A stretch of 64,000 nucleotides of DNA from Bathynomus jamesi (GCA_023014485.1 JAJOZX010005631.1:142501-206500), one strand, 5' to 3'; counted from the first letter of the stretch, positions 1 to 10,785 are shown. The notes: generated by a model not told the origin, from the sequence alone. Program-made: numbers and translations.

Positions 1-278
1 TTTTCCTTTTGAGCTTGAATTTGTAGACTCCACTTATAATTTTTATAATTTTTGGTTTTTTATCTGTTGGTTTATTTCTTTATGGTTATTTCGGCTGTGA
101 CGTATATATCACTAAGGCATTATTTTGTAATTTTTTCAATTTATATTTATATTTATTTTTATTTCTTTATTCTTTTGTGACCTGTTTACCATTTGAATTT
201 GTTGAATTTCGGGCAAAGTGCTATAAGTGTCATTTTTCCATACAAATGTGTTTGCTCCTCCCACAATTTTTCTATACT
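1..278. other. AT-rich unannotated sequence
   Basis: T-rich sequence with no convincing coding potential, repeat or RNA gene. I see nothing in it that I can name. Confidence 0.5.
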
Positions 279-287
279 ATATATATA

Positions 288-328
<41 letters not shown>
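279..328. repeat. (TA)n microsatellite
   Basis: Almost uninterrupted TA dinucleotides with one phase slip. The small open frame across it is translated microsatellite, not a gene. Confidence 0.95.
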
Positions 329-330
<2 letters not shown>

Positions 331-515
331 TATTTTTTTAACCTATATATTGTCTTGAACTCTTATTTCACTCCAGTGTTCCTGAGGATGTCATTAGACG
401 AAAGCGCTTGAGCACCACTTTGTGTTTCTTTTCCCTTCGTGGTTTTATTCATCATATACTGTATATATATATCTGGAGTTCTCAAGGTTGGGTCCCGTGC
501 GATGCGTCTCCCCCG

Positions 516-816
516 TCAATAATAATCTCGCCACTGCTCTCCATCTCTGGCCAGCTCTGTTTTCTGGCGCCAGGTTAAACCCGGATTCTCCCTTTCTATC
601 GTCTTGAGCCACGTCGTCTTTGGGCGTCTCCGAGGCCTATCACACTATTCTTCCGTACATCAGCCTTCTCGAAAGTCGGTCCTCCCCCATCCTCTCCACA
701 TGGCCGTACCATCTCCTCTGCACATCCACTAACCTGTCCACTATGGGAAATTTAACGCCGAAGTTGAGTGCATCATAGGGTTCCAATGGCGAAATAGGGC
801 AGCCGGCTCGCCACTC

Positions 817-821
<5 letters not shown>
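516..821 (-). pseudogene. NLR-F: reverse transcriptase C-terminal tail fragment
   Basis: Read on the minus strand this encodes the C-terminal tail typical of endonuclease/reverse-transcriptase ORFs of non-LTR retrotransposons. One frame ends in RRWYGHVERMGEDRLSRRLM. After a frame change near 637 the expected continuation appears, PRRRPKTTWLKTIE, followed by ELARDGEQWRDYY and a stop at 516-518. The RT core and endonuclease are absent, so this is a 5'-truncated, frameshifted relic. On the sense strand its 5' edge abuts a (GA/CT)n tract. Clade cannot be decided from the tail alone. Confidence 0.75.
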
Positions 822-863
<42 letters not shown>

Positions 864-871
864 TATACATA
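819..871. repeat. (CT)n then (TA)n compound microsatellite
   Basis: CT run of about 30 bp followed by TA repeats. It forms the 5' junction of the NLR-F fragment. Confidence 0.9.
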
Positions 872-1130
872 TATTTTTTTTTTATATATATATACTGTAT
901 ATATATATGAAAATGAAAATAAAACTGAAAAAGTTTATTGGCAGACCATACTTCATACAGTTATGTCGAAGTTAAGTGGAGCTACAGACAGACGTTTTCA
1001 TACCATAAATTCCATAGCTTAGAAGACATACGGCAGGACTGATGAATAGCTTGGATAATCGGGTTGGTTGATTTTTAAAAATTCTGGTGGCATTCTGGGT
1101 ACATTTATAGTATTACACCCGTCTCCCTTT

Positions 1131-1331
1131 GGAGGTGAAATTTATGTTTTTCCTATGGTTTTTGATGTGTTTTGAACGAATCTGACCTTCAAAGCCGTCG
1201 GAAATGACTCGTTTTTGATATACCCCCCTCCCCCCCAGCCGGCAATCGAAAAAGAGTCATTTCCGACGGTTTTGAAGGTCAGATTCGTTCAAAACATCAA
1301 AAACCATAGGAAAAACATAAATTTCACCTCC
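1131..1331. repeat. Fold-back palindrome
   Basis: Arms of roughly 85-90 bp, starting GGAGGTGAAATTTATG at 1131 and ending with the reverse complement at 1331, enclose a short C-rich loop. It lies inside the Merlin-like element and could be a separate MITE inserted there. Confidence 0.85.
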
Positions 1332-1338
1332 AAAATTG

Positions 1339-1386
1339 ACCTGACCTGACCTAACCTAACCTATCCGAACCTAACCTAACCTATCC
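1339..1386. repeat. Interstitial CCTAA (TTAGG) repeats
   Basis: About nine imperfect CCTAA/CCTGA/CCTAT units. TTAGG is the usual arthropod telomere unit; here it is a short internal run next to a fold-back. Confidence 0.8.
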
Positions 1387-1574
1387 TCTAAATCACTTAT
1401 AGTCTTGTAGGCAGCCCAGGAATCACTATAAATCACAGAGCCAGGCCTAATGTACTTCTGAATGAGTGGAATGAGTGTTCCATTCCGGTACGAAAGTAAT
1501 TCAAATTCGAAATGAATGGAGCGCAGTGATTGGGCAGACATGTAACGAACACACAAACGAACGTACGAACACAC
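1371..1574 (-). pseudogene. Merlin (ISXO2/IS1595-like) transposase fragment
   Basis: A 67-residue open frame. The segment GTLIPLIQKYIRPGSVIYSD followed by SWAAYKTI is the hallmark of the ISXO2-like DDE domain: the D of IYSD is the second catalytic aspartate and the following W-AY is typical. The first D and the third catalytic residue are not present, so it cannot be functional. It lies within the 19-bp inverted repeats at 1106 and 1720. Merlin is the eukaryotic superfamily with this domain, so bacterial contamination is not needed to explain it. Confidence 0.65.
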
Positions 1575-1751
1575 ACTAGATACACACCAAAAAAACGTTT
1601 ATATCTCGAAAACGAAGCATTTGCGACGGAAACGCTATAGCAGAAAAGTGTCTTAGAATTAAAAAGTCTACCTAATGAATATATATTAATTGCTGGACGT
1701 TAGACGGGTGTAATACTATAATAATACCGCATTCTGTCCTATCAACCACTC

Positions 1752-2707
1752 TTTTCCTTTTATGATCTTTTAATTCGCACTTCCTTTTCTATCCACTCCT
1801 ATGCCGATGATTCCCCTCTTCACTTCTCCACCCGCTTCCCAAAGCGTCCCTCTCAACAGTCATTCCATGATTCGCGTGGTACGACTGTGGGACACCTGAC
1901 CTCTGATCTTTCTGCTATCTCTGATTGGGGCAGAGAAAACCTTGTGTTTTCAATGCCTCAAAAACTGAATTCCTCCATATGTTTACTCGTCACAATCTTC
2001 CACACGACTATCCCCTTAGCTTCAATAACACACAACTCAATTCTTCCACTTCTCTTAACATTTTCTCGTGATCTTTCCTGAAAAGATCACATATACTCGC
2101 CTTCCAAAACAGCTTCCCAGAGGTTAGGTGTGCTGTACCGGCTTCACAGTTTCTTCACCCATACTCAGTTGCTATCTCTGTACAGGGGTCTTGTCCGCCC
2201 ATGTATGGAGTATGCGTCTCATGTATAGGATGGCTCAACCCACACAGCCGTACTTGACTGGGTGGAATCAAAAGCTTTTCGTCTCATCAATTCCCCACCT
2301 CTTACTCACTGTCTTCAATCCCTCTATCTTCGCCGCAATGTTGCCTCACTCTCTCTTTACTACCGCTATTATAACGGACGCTGCTCTTCTGAACTGTCTA
2401 ACTGCATGCCTCCTCCTTTAAGGAGAGTACGCAGCACTAGACTTTCCACACTTTCTCATTCCTTTTCTGTCCAACTATCTAACGTAAGGGTTAATCGGTA
2501 TTTCCACTCTTTAATCTACTCAACGGTGAACTCCGGAACAATCTTCCTCAATCCATCTTTCCTTCTGTATATAACCTTCCAATCTTTCAAACGCAGAGTA
2601 TCTAGGCACCTCGAAAACCCCAGACCTTAAATTTTGGATCTCTTCTTCTATGGGGGGAGGCGCTTTTGCGGGCGTTCGCCATTGGTCCATCCTTTCTGCA
2701 TGAAAAA
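1752..2707 (+). pseudogene. NLR-B: RT C-terminal half with 3' end
   Basis: Plus-strand remains of a non-LTR reverse transcriptase from the catalytic motif onward. SYADDS (the YADD box) is near 1800. The downstream frames include GHLTSDLSAISDWGRENLVF and then the region with LYRGLVRPCMEYASHVWG. The last readable part is ESKAFRLINSPPLTHCLQSL, ending RRVSRHLENPRP near 2630. Several frameshifts divide these pieces. The 3' end near 2640-2700 is GC-rich and is followed by a short A run, after which NLR-A sequence resumes. The same family recurs at 39.5 kb (minus) and, as a 3' tail only, at 56.04 kb. Confidence 0.8.
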
Positions 2708-2832
2708 AAACTGTATTGAGCGCGTCTTGTTACCTCCGGGAAGCTCGGGACAGTGCGGGAAGAAAACATTGGCGAAGCTGAGCATCTCGGGGGGTAATTT
2801 ATGTAGGAGATTGTTTTCTTATATTTGAGTCA

Positions 2833-3646
2833 TCACTCAATTATTTCACGTCTCATTTTAAACCTAATATAAGCTGGCTGATTACACCTTTTAGGATGAA
2901 ATTGCATAAGCTTAGTTTTTGTAACATTAAACAGAATATCATGTTTCTGCGAATATAATTCGCATTTTTTTAGCAGCCGATCCCGACCTTTAGCAGAGGA
3001 ACTTATTAACACCATATCATCGGCATAAACTAAGTTATTATTCTTGTGTTATCTATACAACATCCAGCTGTTGCCTCATTAAGTAAAGCAATTAATCCAT
3101 CAATATACACATTAAACAGCAGGGGAGAGAGCAAGAAGCTTTGTCTCATGTCGCAAGAGGACCCAAAACATTCGGATAGTATATTGCCCCAGCTAACAGT
3201 AAAAGATTGGTGGAAATACGAAAATTTCAATAAATTTAATATGTACATTGGAACTTTCCTGTCTTCTAGTTTTTTAAACGAAATATTGTGGTTCACTCTA
3301 TAATATACCTTACTTATATCTAGGAAACAGCTATAAATAGGTGAATTACTTCACTGCATTTAAATATAATTTCCTTCAGTACCAAACTGATTAGATGTCC
3401 ATAAGTAATCATTTAATCGGCGTAACAAGAGTTTCTCCAGTAGTTTCGAGAAGCAAGAGGCGACAGCAATAGGCCTGTTATTATTGCTGGATAGAATGTC
3501 CTCATACTTATTTTTGACCAGGGACAAGATATATACAATTATGAACTCTGTAGAGATATAGCTATGAGCAAACATGGCTGCGAAGAGCAGTGATATATGC
3601 AGACACACCATGTCATTGACATATGTTAAGTGCTCATTCGATAAGT
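2833..3646 (-). pseudogene. NLR-A copy 1 RT segment
   Basis: Minus-strand frames match the RT of the 45-kb copy: KLEDRKVPMYILNLLKF, SPLLFNVYIDGLIALLNEAT, the YADD box split by a frame change near 3025, then DILFNVTKTKLMQFH. The upstream piece, AVASCFSKLLEKLLLRRLND, lies at 3360-3480. The 5' part continues beyond the MULE insertion at 6704. There are frameshifts and at least one deletion near 2810-2840. Confidence 0.75.
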
Positions 3647-4970
3647 GGGTTGTATACCGGCAGGGCGAAGTCAGTTTGAGCGAAGTCAGTTTGAGCGCTA
3701 CCAATTGAGCGAAGATCATTTTGAGCGAAACATTAACAGGGAATGATATTTCAGCGAAGTTATAACCAGTTAGAACAATTGATCGAAGTTCATTTTAAGC
3801 GAAACATTGAAAGAGAGAGACAACTTTCTTTTACAACCAACTAACAATTTGGGAGTAATACATACTAATTTATGACCAATTACTTCTAGGCCTGTTATTA
3901 TTGCTGGATAGAATGTCCTCATACTTATTTTTGACCAGGGACAAGATATATACAATTATGAACTCTGTAGAGATATAGCTATGAGCAAACATGGCTGCGA
4001 AGAGCAGTGATATATGCAGACACACCATGTCATTGACATATGTTAAGTGCTCATTCGATAAGTGGGTTGTATACCGGCAGGGCGAAGTCAGTTTGAGCGA
4101 AGTCAGTTTGAGCGCTACCAATTGAGCGAAGATCATTTTGAGCGAAACATTAACAGGGAATGATATTTCAGCGAAGTTATAACCAGTTAGAACAATTGAT
4201 CGAAGTTCATTTTAAGCGAAACATTGAAAGAGAGAGACAACTTTCTTTTACAACCAACTAACAATTTGGGAGTAATACATACTAATTTATGACCAATTAC
4301 TTCTAGGCCTGTTATTATTGCTGGATAGAATGTCCTCATACTTATTTTTGACCAGGGACAAGATATATACAATTATGAACTCTGTAGAGATATAGCTATG
4401 AGCAAACATGGCTGCGAAGAGCAGTGATATATGCAGACACACCATGTCATTGACATATGTTAAGTGCTCATTCGATAAGTGGTTGTATACCGGCAGGGCG
4501 AAGTCAGTTTGAGCGAAGTCAGTTTGAGCGCTACCAATTGAGCGAAGATCATTTTGAGCGAAACATTAACAGGGAATGATATTTCAGCGAAGTTATAACC
4601 AGTTAGAACAATTGATCGAAGTTCATTTTAAGCGAAACATTGAAAGAGAGAGACAACTTTCTTTTACAACCAACTAACAATTTGGGAGTAATACATACTA
4701 ATTTATGACCAATTACTTCTAGGCCTGTTATTATTGCTGGATAGAATGTCCTCATACTTATTTTTGACCAGGGACAAGATATATACAATTATAACTCTGT
4801 AGAGATATAGCTATGAGCAAACATGGCTGCGAAGAGCAGTGATATATGCAGACACACCATGTCATTGACATATGTTAAGTGCTCATTCGATAAGTGGGTT
4901 GTATACCGGTAGGGCGAAGTCAGTTTGAGCGCTACCAATTGAGCGAAGATCATTTTGAGCGAAACATTAA
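3471..4970. repeat. 417-bp tandem array spanning an element junction
   Basis: Units start with AGGCCTGTTATTATTGCTGG at 3471, 3888, 4305 and 4721 (spacing 417, 417, 416). Each unit contains about 175 bp of NLR-A RT sequence, the breakpoint after CATTCGATAAGT, the left terminal repeat of the MULE and about 150 bp of further sequence. The last unit is incomplete and runs into the MULE proper. Copies are nearly identical; the third lacks one G. The amplification happened after the MULE had inserted. Confidence 0.92.
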
Positions 4971-5019
4971 CAGCGAATGGTCGTTTGAGCGCTTAATTTA
5001 CATTTCAGTATAACCCATC

Positions 5020-6413
5020 ATGGAAATTATTTTGTCGAAACGTGGCCAAAACAAAGTAGCGTATAATGGATATATCTATAGAAAGAACAAAGCCACACAA
5101 AGTACGATCACATGGCGCTGCGAGATGAAGGCTTGCAAAGGACGTTTGAGAACATCATTAGATTACGAAAACGATAGAAACTGTATGGAAAAAGGAGAGC
5201 ATTCGCATGCTCCCGATCCTGTGAAAGCCGACATGGAAAGAGTGAAAGAAACAGTCCGCCATGCGGCTGAAACAACGCACGACCCACCGCGACGCATACT
5301 CCAGGATGCAGTTGTTGGTCTATCCGATGAACTTGCAGCAAGGATTGGATCAGGAACAAATTTGAAGCGCGCCGTGTCTAGGAAGCGAAAGGCTATAGGG
5401 GACTACCCTCCACCTCCTCGGACAGCTGCGGACATTGTCATTCCAGAATCCCTGCGCCTCACTTTTACCGGTGCAAATTTTGTACTGCATGACAGTGGAG
5501 TAGAAGACGTTAATCGACTGATCATTTTCGGCACTAATGAAAGTCTTCACTGGCTGCGAGATAATCGTCACTGGATGGCTGACGGAACTTTTAAAACTGC
5601 TCCGATTATTTTCCTACAGGTTTTTACAGTGCATGCAGTGATACAGGAAAGTGTTCTTCCTTGCGTGTACGTATTAATGCGAAATAAAATTGAGGCAACA
5701 TACACTGAAGTGTTTTCAAAACTGAAGGAATTGGAACCTATGTTAGATCCTGTCTCCGTCCTAACAGACTTTGAAATAGCATCTCGCAACGCCATAACAC
5801 GCGCATTCCCCGACACAGAAAGAGCAGGATGTTTCTTCCACTTGGGACAGAGCGTTTGGAGAAAGGTTAAAACGAAGGCCTGCGGGGAAAATATATTGAA
5901 GATGAAAATTTTCGAATACTTCTGAAAATGATGACCTGTACAGCATTCCTTCCAGTAAACGACGTCATAGCCTGTTTCCAAGCCGTACGAGAGATGGAGA
6001 ACTACGATGATGCGCTTGACGTTATCTTTGATTATTTCGAGGACAATTATATCGGTCGTCCATTAGCAAATAATCGTAGAAGACAACCGAGATTTCCGAT
6101 ACCATCATGGAACTCGTTTAACAGATTACAAGCAAGTGCCCCGCGCACAAACAATGCCGTCGAGGGGTGGCACACAGCCTTCCAAGGGGCTTTATCAAGC
6201 AGTCATCCAACAGTTTGGCTCCTCATAGAGGCTCTCAGACGGGAAGAGTCTCTGCAAAGGGCGAGGTATTTGGGAATAATGGCAGGAGAGCCTCAACGAA
6301 AGACGAGGAAGTATGTAGATCTGGAGCGCATAATTAGAACAATCATGGAATCCAGAGAAGATCGGAATGTTACAGAGTATCTCAGAGGCCTCGCATATAA
6401 CATCAACCTGTGA
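5020..6413 (+). pseudogene. MULE transposase with FLYWCH-type zinc finger, one frameshift
   Basis: Two frames, 5020-5925 (301 aa) and 5928-6413 (161 aa), form one transposase. Residues 13-66 hold a FLYWCH-like C2H2 domain with Cys34, Cys39, His61 and His63. The MULE catalytic core follows: Asp188 in HWMADGTFK, Asp250 in VLTDFEIA, the C-x2-H pair Cys271/His274 in GCFFHLGQ, and a Glu in NNAVEGWH (residue 79 of the second part). A single-base frame change between about 5870 and 5900 separates them: the +1 frame reads GKYIEDENFRILLKMM into the second ORF. Apart from that lesion the protein looks complete, so this insertion is comparatively young. Start chosen at the first ATG after the left terminal repeat. 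Confidence 0.85.
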
Positions 6414-6603
6414 TATAGCATTTTGTTTTATTATAAAAAATAAACAACCCATATATATGTATAATAATTTTTTATAAAACATAAATTTCAGTTTCATCAT
6501 TTCATTTTATAATATTGTGTTATCATGAAAAATAAACGCTGCCTACATCTGTGTATACTTCGTGTTTTTTATATATTTACTCTTCAAAAAAAAACCCAAC
6601 AGC

Positions 6604-6703
6604 AGCGCTGAAACTTCGCTGAAATATCATTCGCTGTTAATGTTACGCTCAAAATGATCTTCGCTCGATCGGTAGCGCTCAAATTGACTTCGCTCAAACG
6701 ACC
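6604..6703. repeat. MULE right terminal inverted repeat
   Basis: Reverse complement begins GGTCGTTTGAGCGAAGTC and matches the left-end copies over about 100 bp, including GAGCGAAGATCATTTTGAGC. Confidence 0.85.
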
Positions 6704-7804
6704 GCAGAACCAGTCTTTAACTCTTTACTTAACCTCTTTACTTCAGGAACTGATATCAAAGTATTTTCCCTTGTCCCTCTCACCTATTAAGAATGTTTGA
6801 GTAGTGATTTTTCTCAGCCTTGCAATTTCATCGCCCCCTGACACCCCATTGATTGTTGGAGGGAGGGCATTTTTTATATCCGTTTGATTCTTAACGAATT
6901 TCCAAAAATTTGTTATTATCGTTATTTAAGTGAGCTTCACAGGCTTTTGATGCTCGAATAGAATCTTCTTCCTGTTTACGTCTCCTTATGGCTGCCTTAT
7001 ACTGAACCCTACTTCTACACATATTCATGTGTACTGGTCCTAATCTGGGTCTACCATGAATGCACCACAAATCGTAGGCGTCTTTCGATTCCCTTTACAG
7101 GGGGGCAATAAAATCATTCCATCCAGGAATAATCTTTGTATGATAGTTGTAAGATTTATCAGGGGTCTTCCTGCTTCTCTTAACAGGGTTGCTAACTTAT
7201 TATAATACCTATCTATGAGTTTACAATTAGAATCATTTGAGCAAGGATTACTACAAGCAAGATTCAAAATTTCTAAATTATTAAAGAGGTGACCTCTTCT
7301 CTCTTTATATTCCATTCTTGTTGCATGTTAACATTAAACCAATCGACGCGATTATTCTTACCTATTGAGTTCCTGTTATGTCATGTTGCACATAGAGTAC
7401 GTTGGTAAAATTGATTAATCGTTCTAACGGTCTATGATCAGAAAGGAGGAAATCAGCAGAATATGAACTCTAAAAATTCCACGCTTTAGATTATTACTAG
7501 TAAAACAATGATCAATCCATCTGGTGGTACCACTCATATCACTAACGTATGTGAAATTACCACTAGTTACGCCTAATACATCTACATCACTTACATAGCC
7601 GACTCGCACTTGTTACCCAATTCTACAAAAATTCCGAGTTCACATGCACATTAAAGTCCCTCATTTTTATACAGTGAGAATATTTTGGGTTATCTGATAG
7701 CGACTTAATTTCGTATAGCAAATCAATGTATTCATCTAGATTACTGTCGTTGTTGTATGGTAAATAGCAGTTTACGATTAATATGCAATTATTGTTCACT
7801 TGTA

Positions 7805-7806
<2 letters not shown>
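6704..7806 (-). pseudogene. NLR-A copy 1 linker and endonuclease segment
   Basis: Minus-strand counterpart of 46.93-48.49 kb. Frames include GHLFNNLEILNLACSNPCSN and, at the 5' side, the APE-type endonuclease pieces ILIVNCYLPYNNDSNLDEYI and MRDFNVHVNSEF (the other copy reads MGDFNAHVNSEF). Frameshifts are frequent. At about 7340 it still has a TGG (Trp) codon where the 45-kb copy has a TAG stop. Homology stops at 7806 where the (TA)n(GA)n tract begins. Confidence 0.75.

Positions 7807-7899
<93 letters not shown>
7807..7899. repeat. (TA)n(GA)n compound microsatellite
   Basis: About 30 bp TA then about 58 bp GA. It forms the 5' edge of NLR-A copy 1. Confidence 0.97.
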
Positions 7900-7901
<2 letters not shown>

Positions 7902-7989
7902 AGACAAAGAAACAGACAAAGAAATAGCCAAAGAAATTCTTTTCCCCGCTATTCCCAAACATCTTGGAATCATCAAGAATCGAAGAACA

Positions 7990-9475
7990 CACGTGGTTTT
8001 GTCAAGGAGAGAGAAATAACAGGACGCTTGTTTAGGCGTCTCAAAAGCCCGCGAATGTTAGCGTCCTACGAGAGTATATAAAGCGTAGTTCACTGGCATT
8101 CGTTCTCACTCCGCTCGTACTCTCCCCTCGAATGTCTACTCTCTACGCAGTGCCATCATCGACTTTAGCCGGCTGCATACCAAGTCACACTTCAACCGTA
8201 TACTATGCAAGAACGAAGCAACACTTGAAGTACTCTACAATTACTTCATGCAAGAAAGAACCTCACTGCAGTAGGCGTCCCGTTGTTTTCTTACCATTTC
8301 TCGACCGGCTTTCAACTTTTATCCTCAAGGACACCGGCAAGTTTCACCACGCTACAGAAGCCTCTTTCGAGGAACAGGTTCGTGAACTTTCTATTAAGCT
8401 ACAAGCTCCAAGTCATTTCGCTTCGCTCATCTTCCACCACTTTACGATCGGCCCCCGTTCAACAAGTTTACAATAGGCCCCGCTACCGGCTTGAAGGTCA
8501 TCCTCGACGTGCCAGACGCATACGGTCATCCTCATCTAGGCATTCAGGCTACGAAGTCATTACTGCCCAGATATCGGTCAACCCAACAAGTAGGTCTTCC
8601 GTCTCCCGAGGTATTCATCATTTGTGGTAAGCTCCATTTGCCTCGTCTTAAGCAATCCTCACTAGGCCTACCGTTGTCTTGTACGTCTTACCGCCACAAG
8701 CTCTGCCTAATCGCGTAGGCCCCAAAAGTGTTTTCAATACCGTTCAAACTAACTTTCTTGTTAGAATTGTAGTACGCCTATTTTAAGTGTCATTCCAATA
8801 ACGTAATTGTGTGTCACCATGTTATTGTGTTCTCTCATGTAATTCATTTTATTTTGCATCCGTTTGTGTATGTGATCTTTTAAGCATTTCATTCTTGACT
8901 GCCTAATCCACTTACTGTGTCAAACGTACGGGCATTATTTCAACTGTCAATAGGCTTACATCATTTCTGCGTTACATTTGTGCATAAATCATTAGCCTAT
9001 CTAATCAGTGTATTATGTAAGCCATTTACAGTACCTACCGTACGTGCGACTTACATCGTTTATTCTGTGTTCACGTTTGCATATCGTATTAGCCTATCTA
9101 ATCAGTGTATTACGTAAGCCATTTACAGTACCTACCGTATGTGCATTATTTCAGCTATCAATAGGCTTACACCATCTATTCTGTGTTCCATTTGTGCCTA
9201 ACTCATTAGCCTACCTAAATTAGTGTTATCGTCATTGTAATTACTTAGCAATTAGTCTGTATAACCATTTTTCTTCTTGCTAATATTCAGTCATATTTAG
9301 CATAGTACAAATGCCGTTACTGTATATCATTGTTAATTACTATAAATACCGTTATTGCATTATTTACTGGGAACAAATAACTGATTTATTTTCTTAATTA
9401 AACACAAAACCACAAAGTAATTTTTCTAACCATATCGATAATGTTTACCTGGGGTGTAAGCCCAAATTGGTGACC
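7990..9475 (+). other. Possible LTR-like segment with TATA box
   Basis: No coding sequence is convincing here. A TATA-type box (GAGTATATAAAGCG, near 8073-8086) is followed by a pyrimidine-rich initiator-like stretch. At 9470 the sequence TTGGTGACCTCTAATT resembles the start of a primer-binding site complementary to tRNA-Trp, as used by some Gypsy (CsRn1-type) elements. Together this could be a solo or 5' LTR, but I did not find a second LTR, a PPT or gag/pol, so the call is weak. It could equally be unrelated AT-rich repeat. Confidence 0.25.
8925..9231. repeat. Imperfect tandem repeat, about 97-117 bp period
   Basis: The phrase AGCCTATCTAATCAGTGTAT occurs at 8994 and 9091, with a weaker third copy at 9208. 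Between copies AAGCCATTTACAGTACCTAC is also repeated. Confidence 0.85.
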
Positions 9476-9678
9476 TCTAATTATTCATATCAAATCATAA
9501 AGTAATTATAGTAAGCCTACTCCATTAGCCACCGCAAACCGGTTAACCGTAAACCACTGTAAATTGGCAAGTCCAGCCTTGTCATTTAACATTCAATCAT
9601 TAACCTTCAATCATTCGCAATCAACTAATCATTATCATTATTATAGTGCTAACCATCAAAGTGGTTAATACTAAGCCT

Positions 9679-9683
9679 ATATA

Positions 9684-9723
<40 letters not shown>
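9679..9723. repeat. (TA)n microsatellite
   Basis: About 22 TA units. Confidence 0.95.
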
Positions 9724-9726
<3 letters not shown>

Positions 9727-10128
9727 TATGTGTGTATGTGTATAATAATTATTCATTGTTCCACGAACGGTATAAGAACTTGGAAATCATTAAAGAATGG
9801 AACTAAAATGAAGCTAAACAAAAAAATTATTACAGAAAATGAGAAGAGAGGATTATATCCATCTTCTGCGGGAAATACGATAATTAATTATACATTCAAT
9901 GGATTGTGACTGCATCGTCGGCGCAAAAAAGATAATTTAATGTTACATTTATTGAAAAATGCTTCTTTTCCTGTCAAGCATGAACTATAAAATAGAGCTA
10001 CTCTAAGTTATGTGGAAAAAAGAACTTTTTGGGTCTTATTATATAATTTATGATGAAATTTAAGTTCAGTTTTCGTTTCATGCGAAATGTAAAGACAGAA
10101 AAATAGTGACAACTCGATATTAGTAATA
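9724..10128. other. Unannotated AT-rich stretch
   Basis: Nothing recognisable; short ORFs only. Confidence 0.4.
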
Positions 10129-10341
10129 CAGTGTGTGTATAAAGTAACGGGAACGAAGAGACAAATCCGATTTGTATAGAGGTCGATGATGGACATTTTC
10201 AACACCTCTTATAAACCTTACTATCGAATATACAGTTGTTATAAAGTCCATGTAATAAATATTACTCGTCCATTTTCACTCGCGTTAATATAATTTAAAT
10301 CGGATTTCTCTCTTCACTTTCGTTACTTTATACACACCCGG
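10129..10341. mobile_element. TA-target MITE, 213 bp
   Basis: About 40-bp terminal inverted repeats containing TGTGTATAAAGTAACG and AAATCCGATTT, flanked by TA on both sides (10127-10128, 10342-10343). No coding capacity. Ends and target fit a Tc1/mariner-derived MITE. Confidence 0.85.
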
Positions 10342-10729
10342 TAGTATTAAATAGCATTAAATAGAAAAAGGAACCAATATATTCCTATTCTTTATTCGTT
10401 GATATTAATATTTTATCAAATCAACGAAGTCCAGTTTACGCTGATTTTGAGAAAAACTTTGACAGTTTAAACTTATTTTACTTCCAAAATATCATTCAAT
10501 AAGTAATTTCAAAATAAACAAATTTGAAAAGAATCAAAATTTACTTTAGTCTCAATTTCTCAGCGGAGAAAGGCCGGTATTTGTTTTCGTTCTCTGAGGA
10601 AGTGACAATGTTTACTTCCGCTCTATACCTTTCAATCAAAAGGACCAACTCGGCCATCATAAGACAAAAGTGGATCTCAGCTTAAGCCTATCAAATGCCA
10701 AGTTTTATATTCCCTTTTCTTTGTTTCGC

Positions 10730-10730
<1 letters not shown>
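10342..10730. other. Unannotated spacer
   Basis: AT-rich, then somewhat more mixed near 10,560-10,670. No coding sequence or repeat that I can name. Confidence 0.4.

Positions 10731-10781
<51 letters not shown>
10731..10781. repeat. (CT)n microsatellite at CR1-C 5' junction
   Basis: CT run with a single interruption, directly followed by RT coding sequence. Confidence 0.95.

Positions 10782-10785
<4 letters not shown>

Larger units (their letters stand above)
1106..1720 (-). mobile_element. Merlin-like DNA transposon remnant
   Basis: Bounded by near-perfect 19-bp terminal inverted repeats, TATAGTATTACACCCGTCT at 1106-1124 and its reverse complement at 1702-1720. Inside, the minus strand encodes part of an IS1595/ISXO2-type DDE transposase, the domain of eukaryotic Merlin elements. 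I could not see a convincing target duplication. Most of the transposase is missing, and a palindromic segment plus CCTAA repeats occupy the left half. Confidence 0.6.
4909..6703 (+). mobile_element. MULE DNA transposon
   Basis: A Mutator-like element with long (about 95-100 bp) terminal inverted repeats rich in TTTGAGCG motifs. The right repeat is at 6604-6703; the left one lies at 4909-4980 and again in each unit of the upstream array (first at about 3661). It interrupts NLR-A copy 1: the sequence left of the array and right of 6703 are contiguous in the other NLR-A copy. A clear 8-9 bp target duplication was not visible, perhaps because the left flank diverged or was rearranged. Confidence 0.8.
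905..7806 (-). mobile_element. NLR-A copy 1: old non-LTR retrotransposon split by later insertions
   Basis: Three minus-strand segments (905-1088, 2708-3646, 6704-7806) match, in order, the 3' end, RT region and linker/endonuclease region of the better copy at 45.46-49.66 kb. They are therefore one element interrupted twice: by a Merlin-like plus NLR-B block (about 1089-2707) and by a MULE (about 3647-6703). The 3' end carries TTTTCATTTTCA-type repeats preceded by AATAAA on the minus strand. The 5' end stops inside the endonuclease region at a (TA)n(GA)n tract. Multiple frameshifts make it a dead copy. Confidence 0.8.

Noticed and set aside
1371..1574. Bacterial ISXO2-type transposase as contamination
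   Set aside because: The domain is standard in eukaryotic Merlin elements, and the flanks are ordinary host repeats.
3471..4720. CRISPR-like or satellite array
   Set aside because: Units of 417 bp without short repeats and variable spacers; content is explained by known elements.
5020..6413. FLYWCH-domain host transcription factor
   Set aside because: DDE residues, MULE core and long terminal inverted repeats show it is a transposase.
7783..8019. ORFs with long RERERE, SLSLSL or YIYIYI runs (also near 640, 17,570, 19,444, 27,500, 52,250, 61,000)
   Set aside because: They are translations of (GA)n, (CT)n and (TA)n microsatellites and have no other coding evidence.
8132..8718. Overlapping ORFs of 75-115 aa as a small gene
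   Set aside because: No recognisable domain, two frames equally open, and the region shows LTR/repeat-like traits instead.
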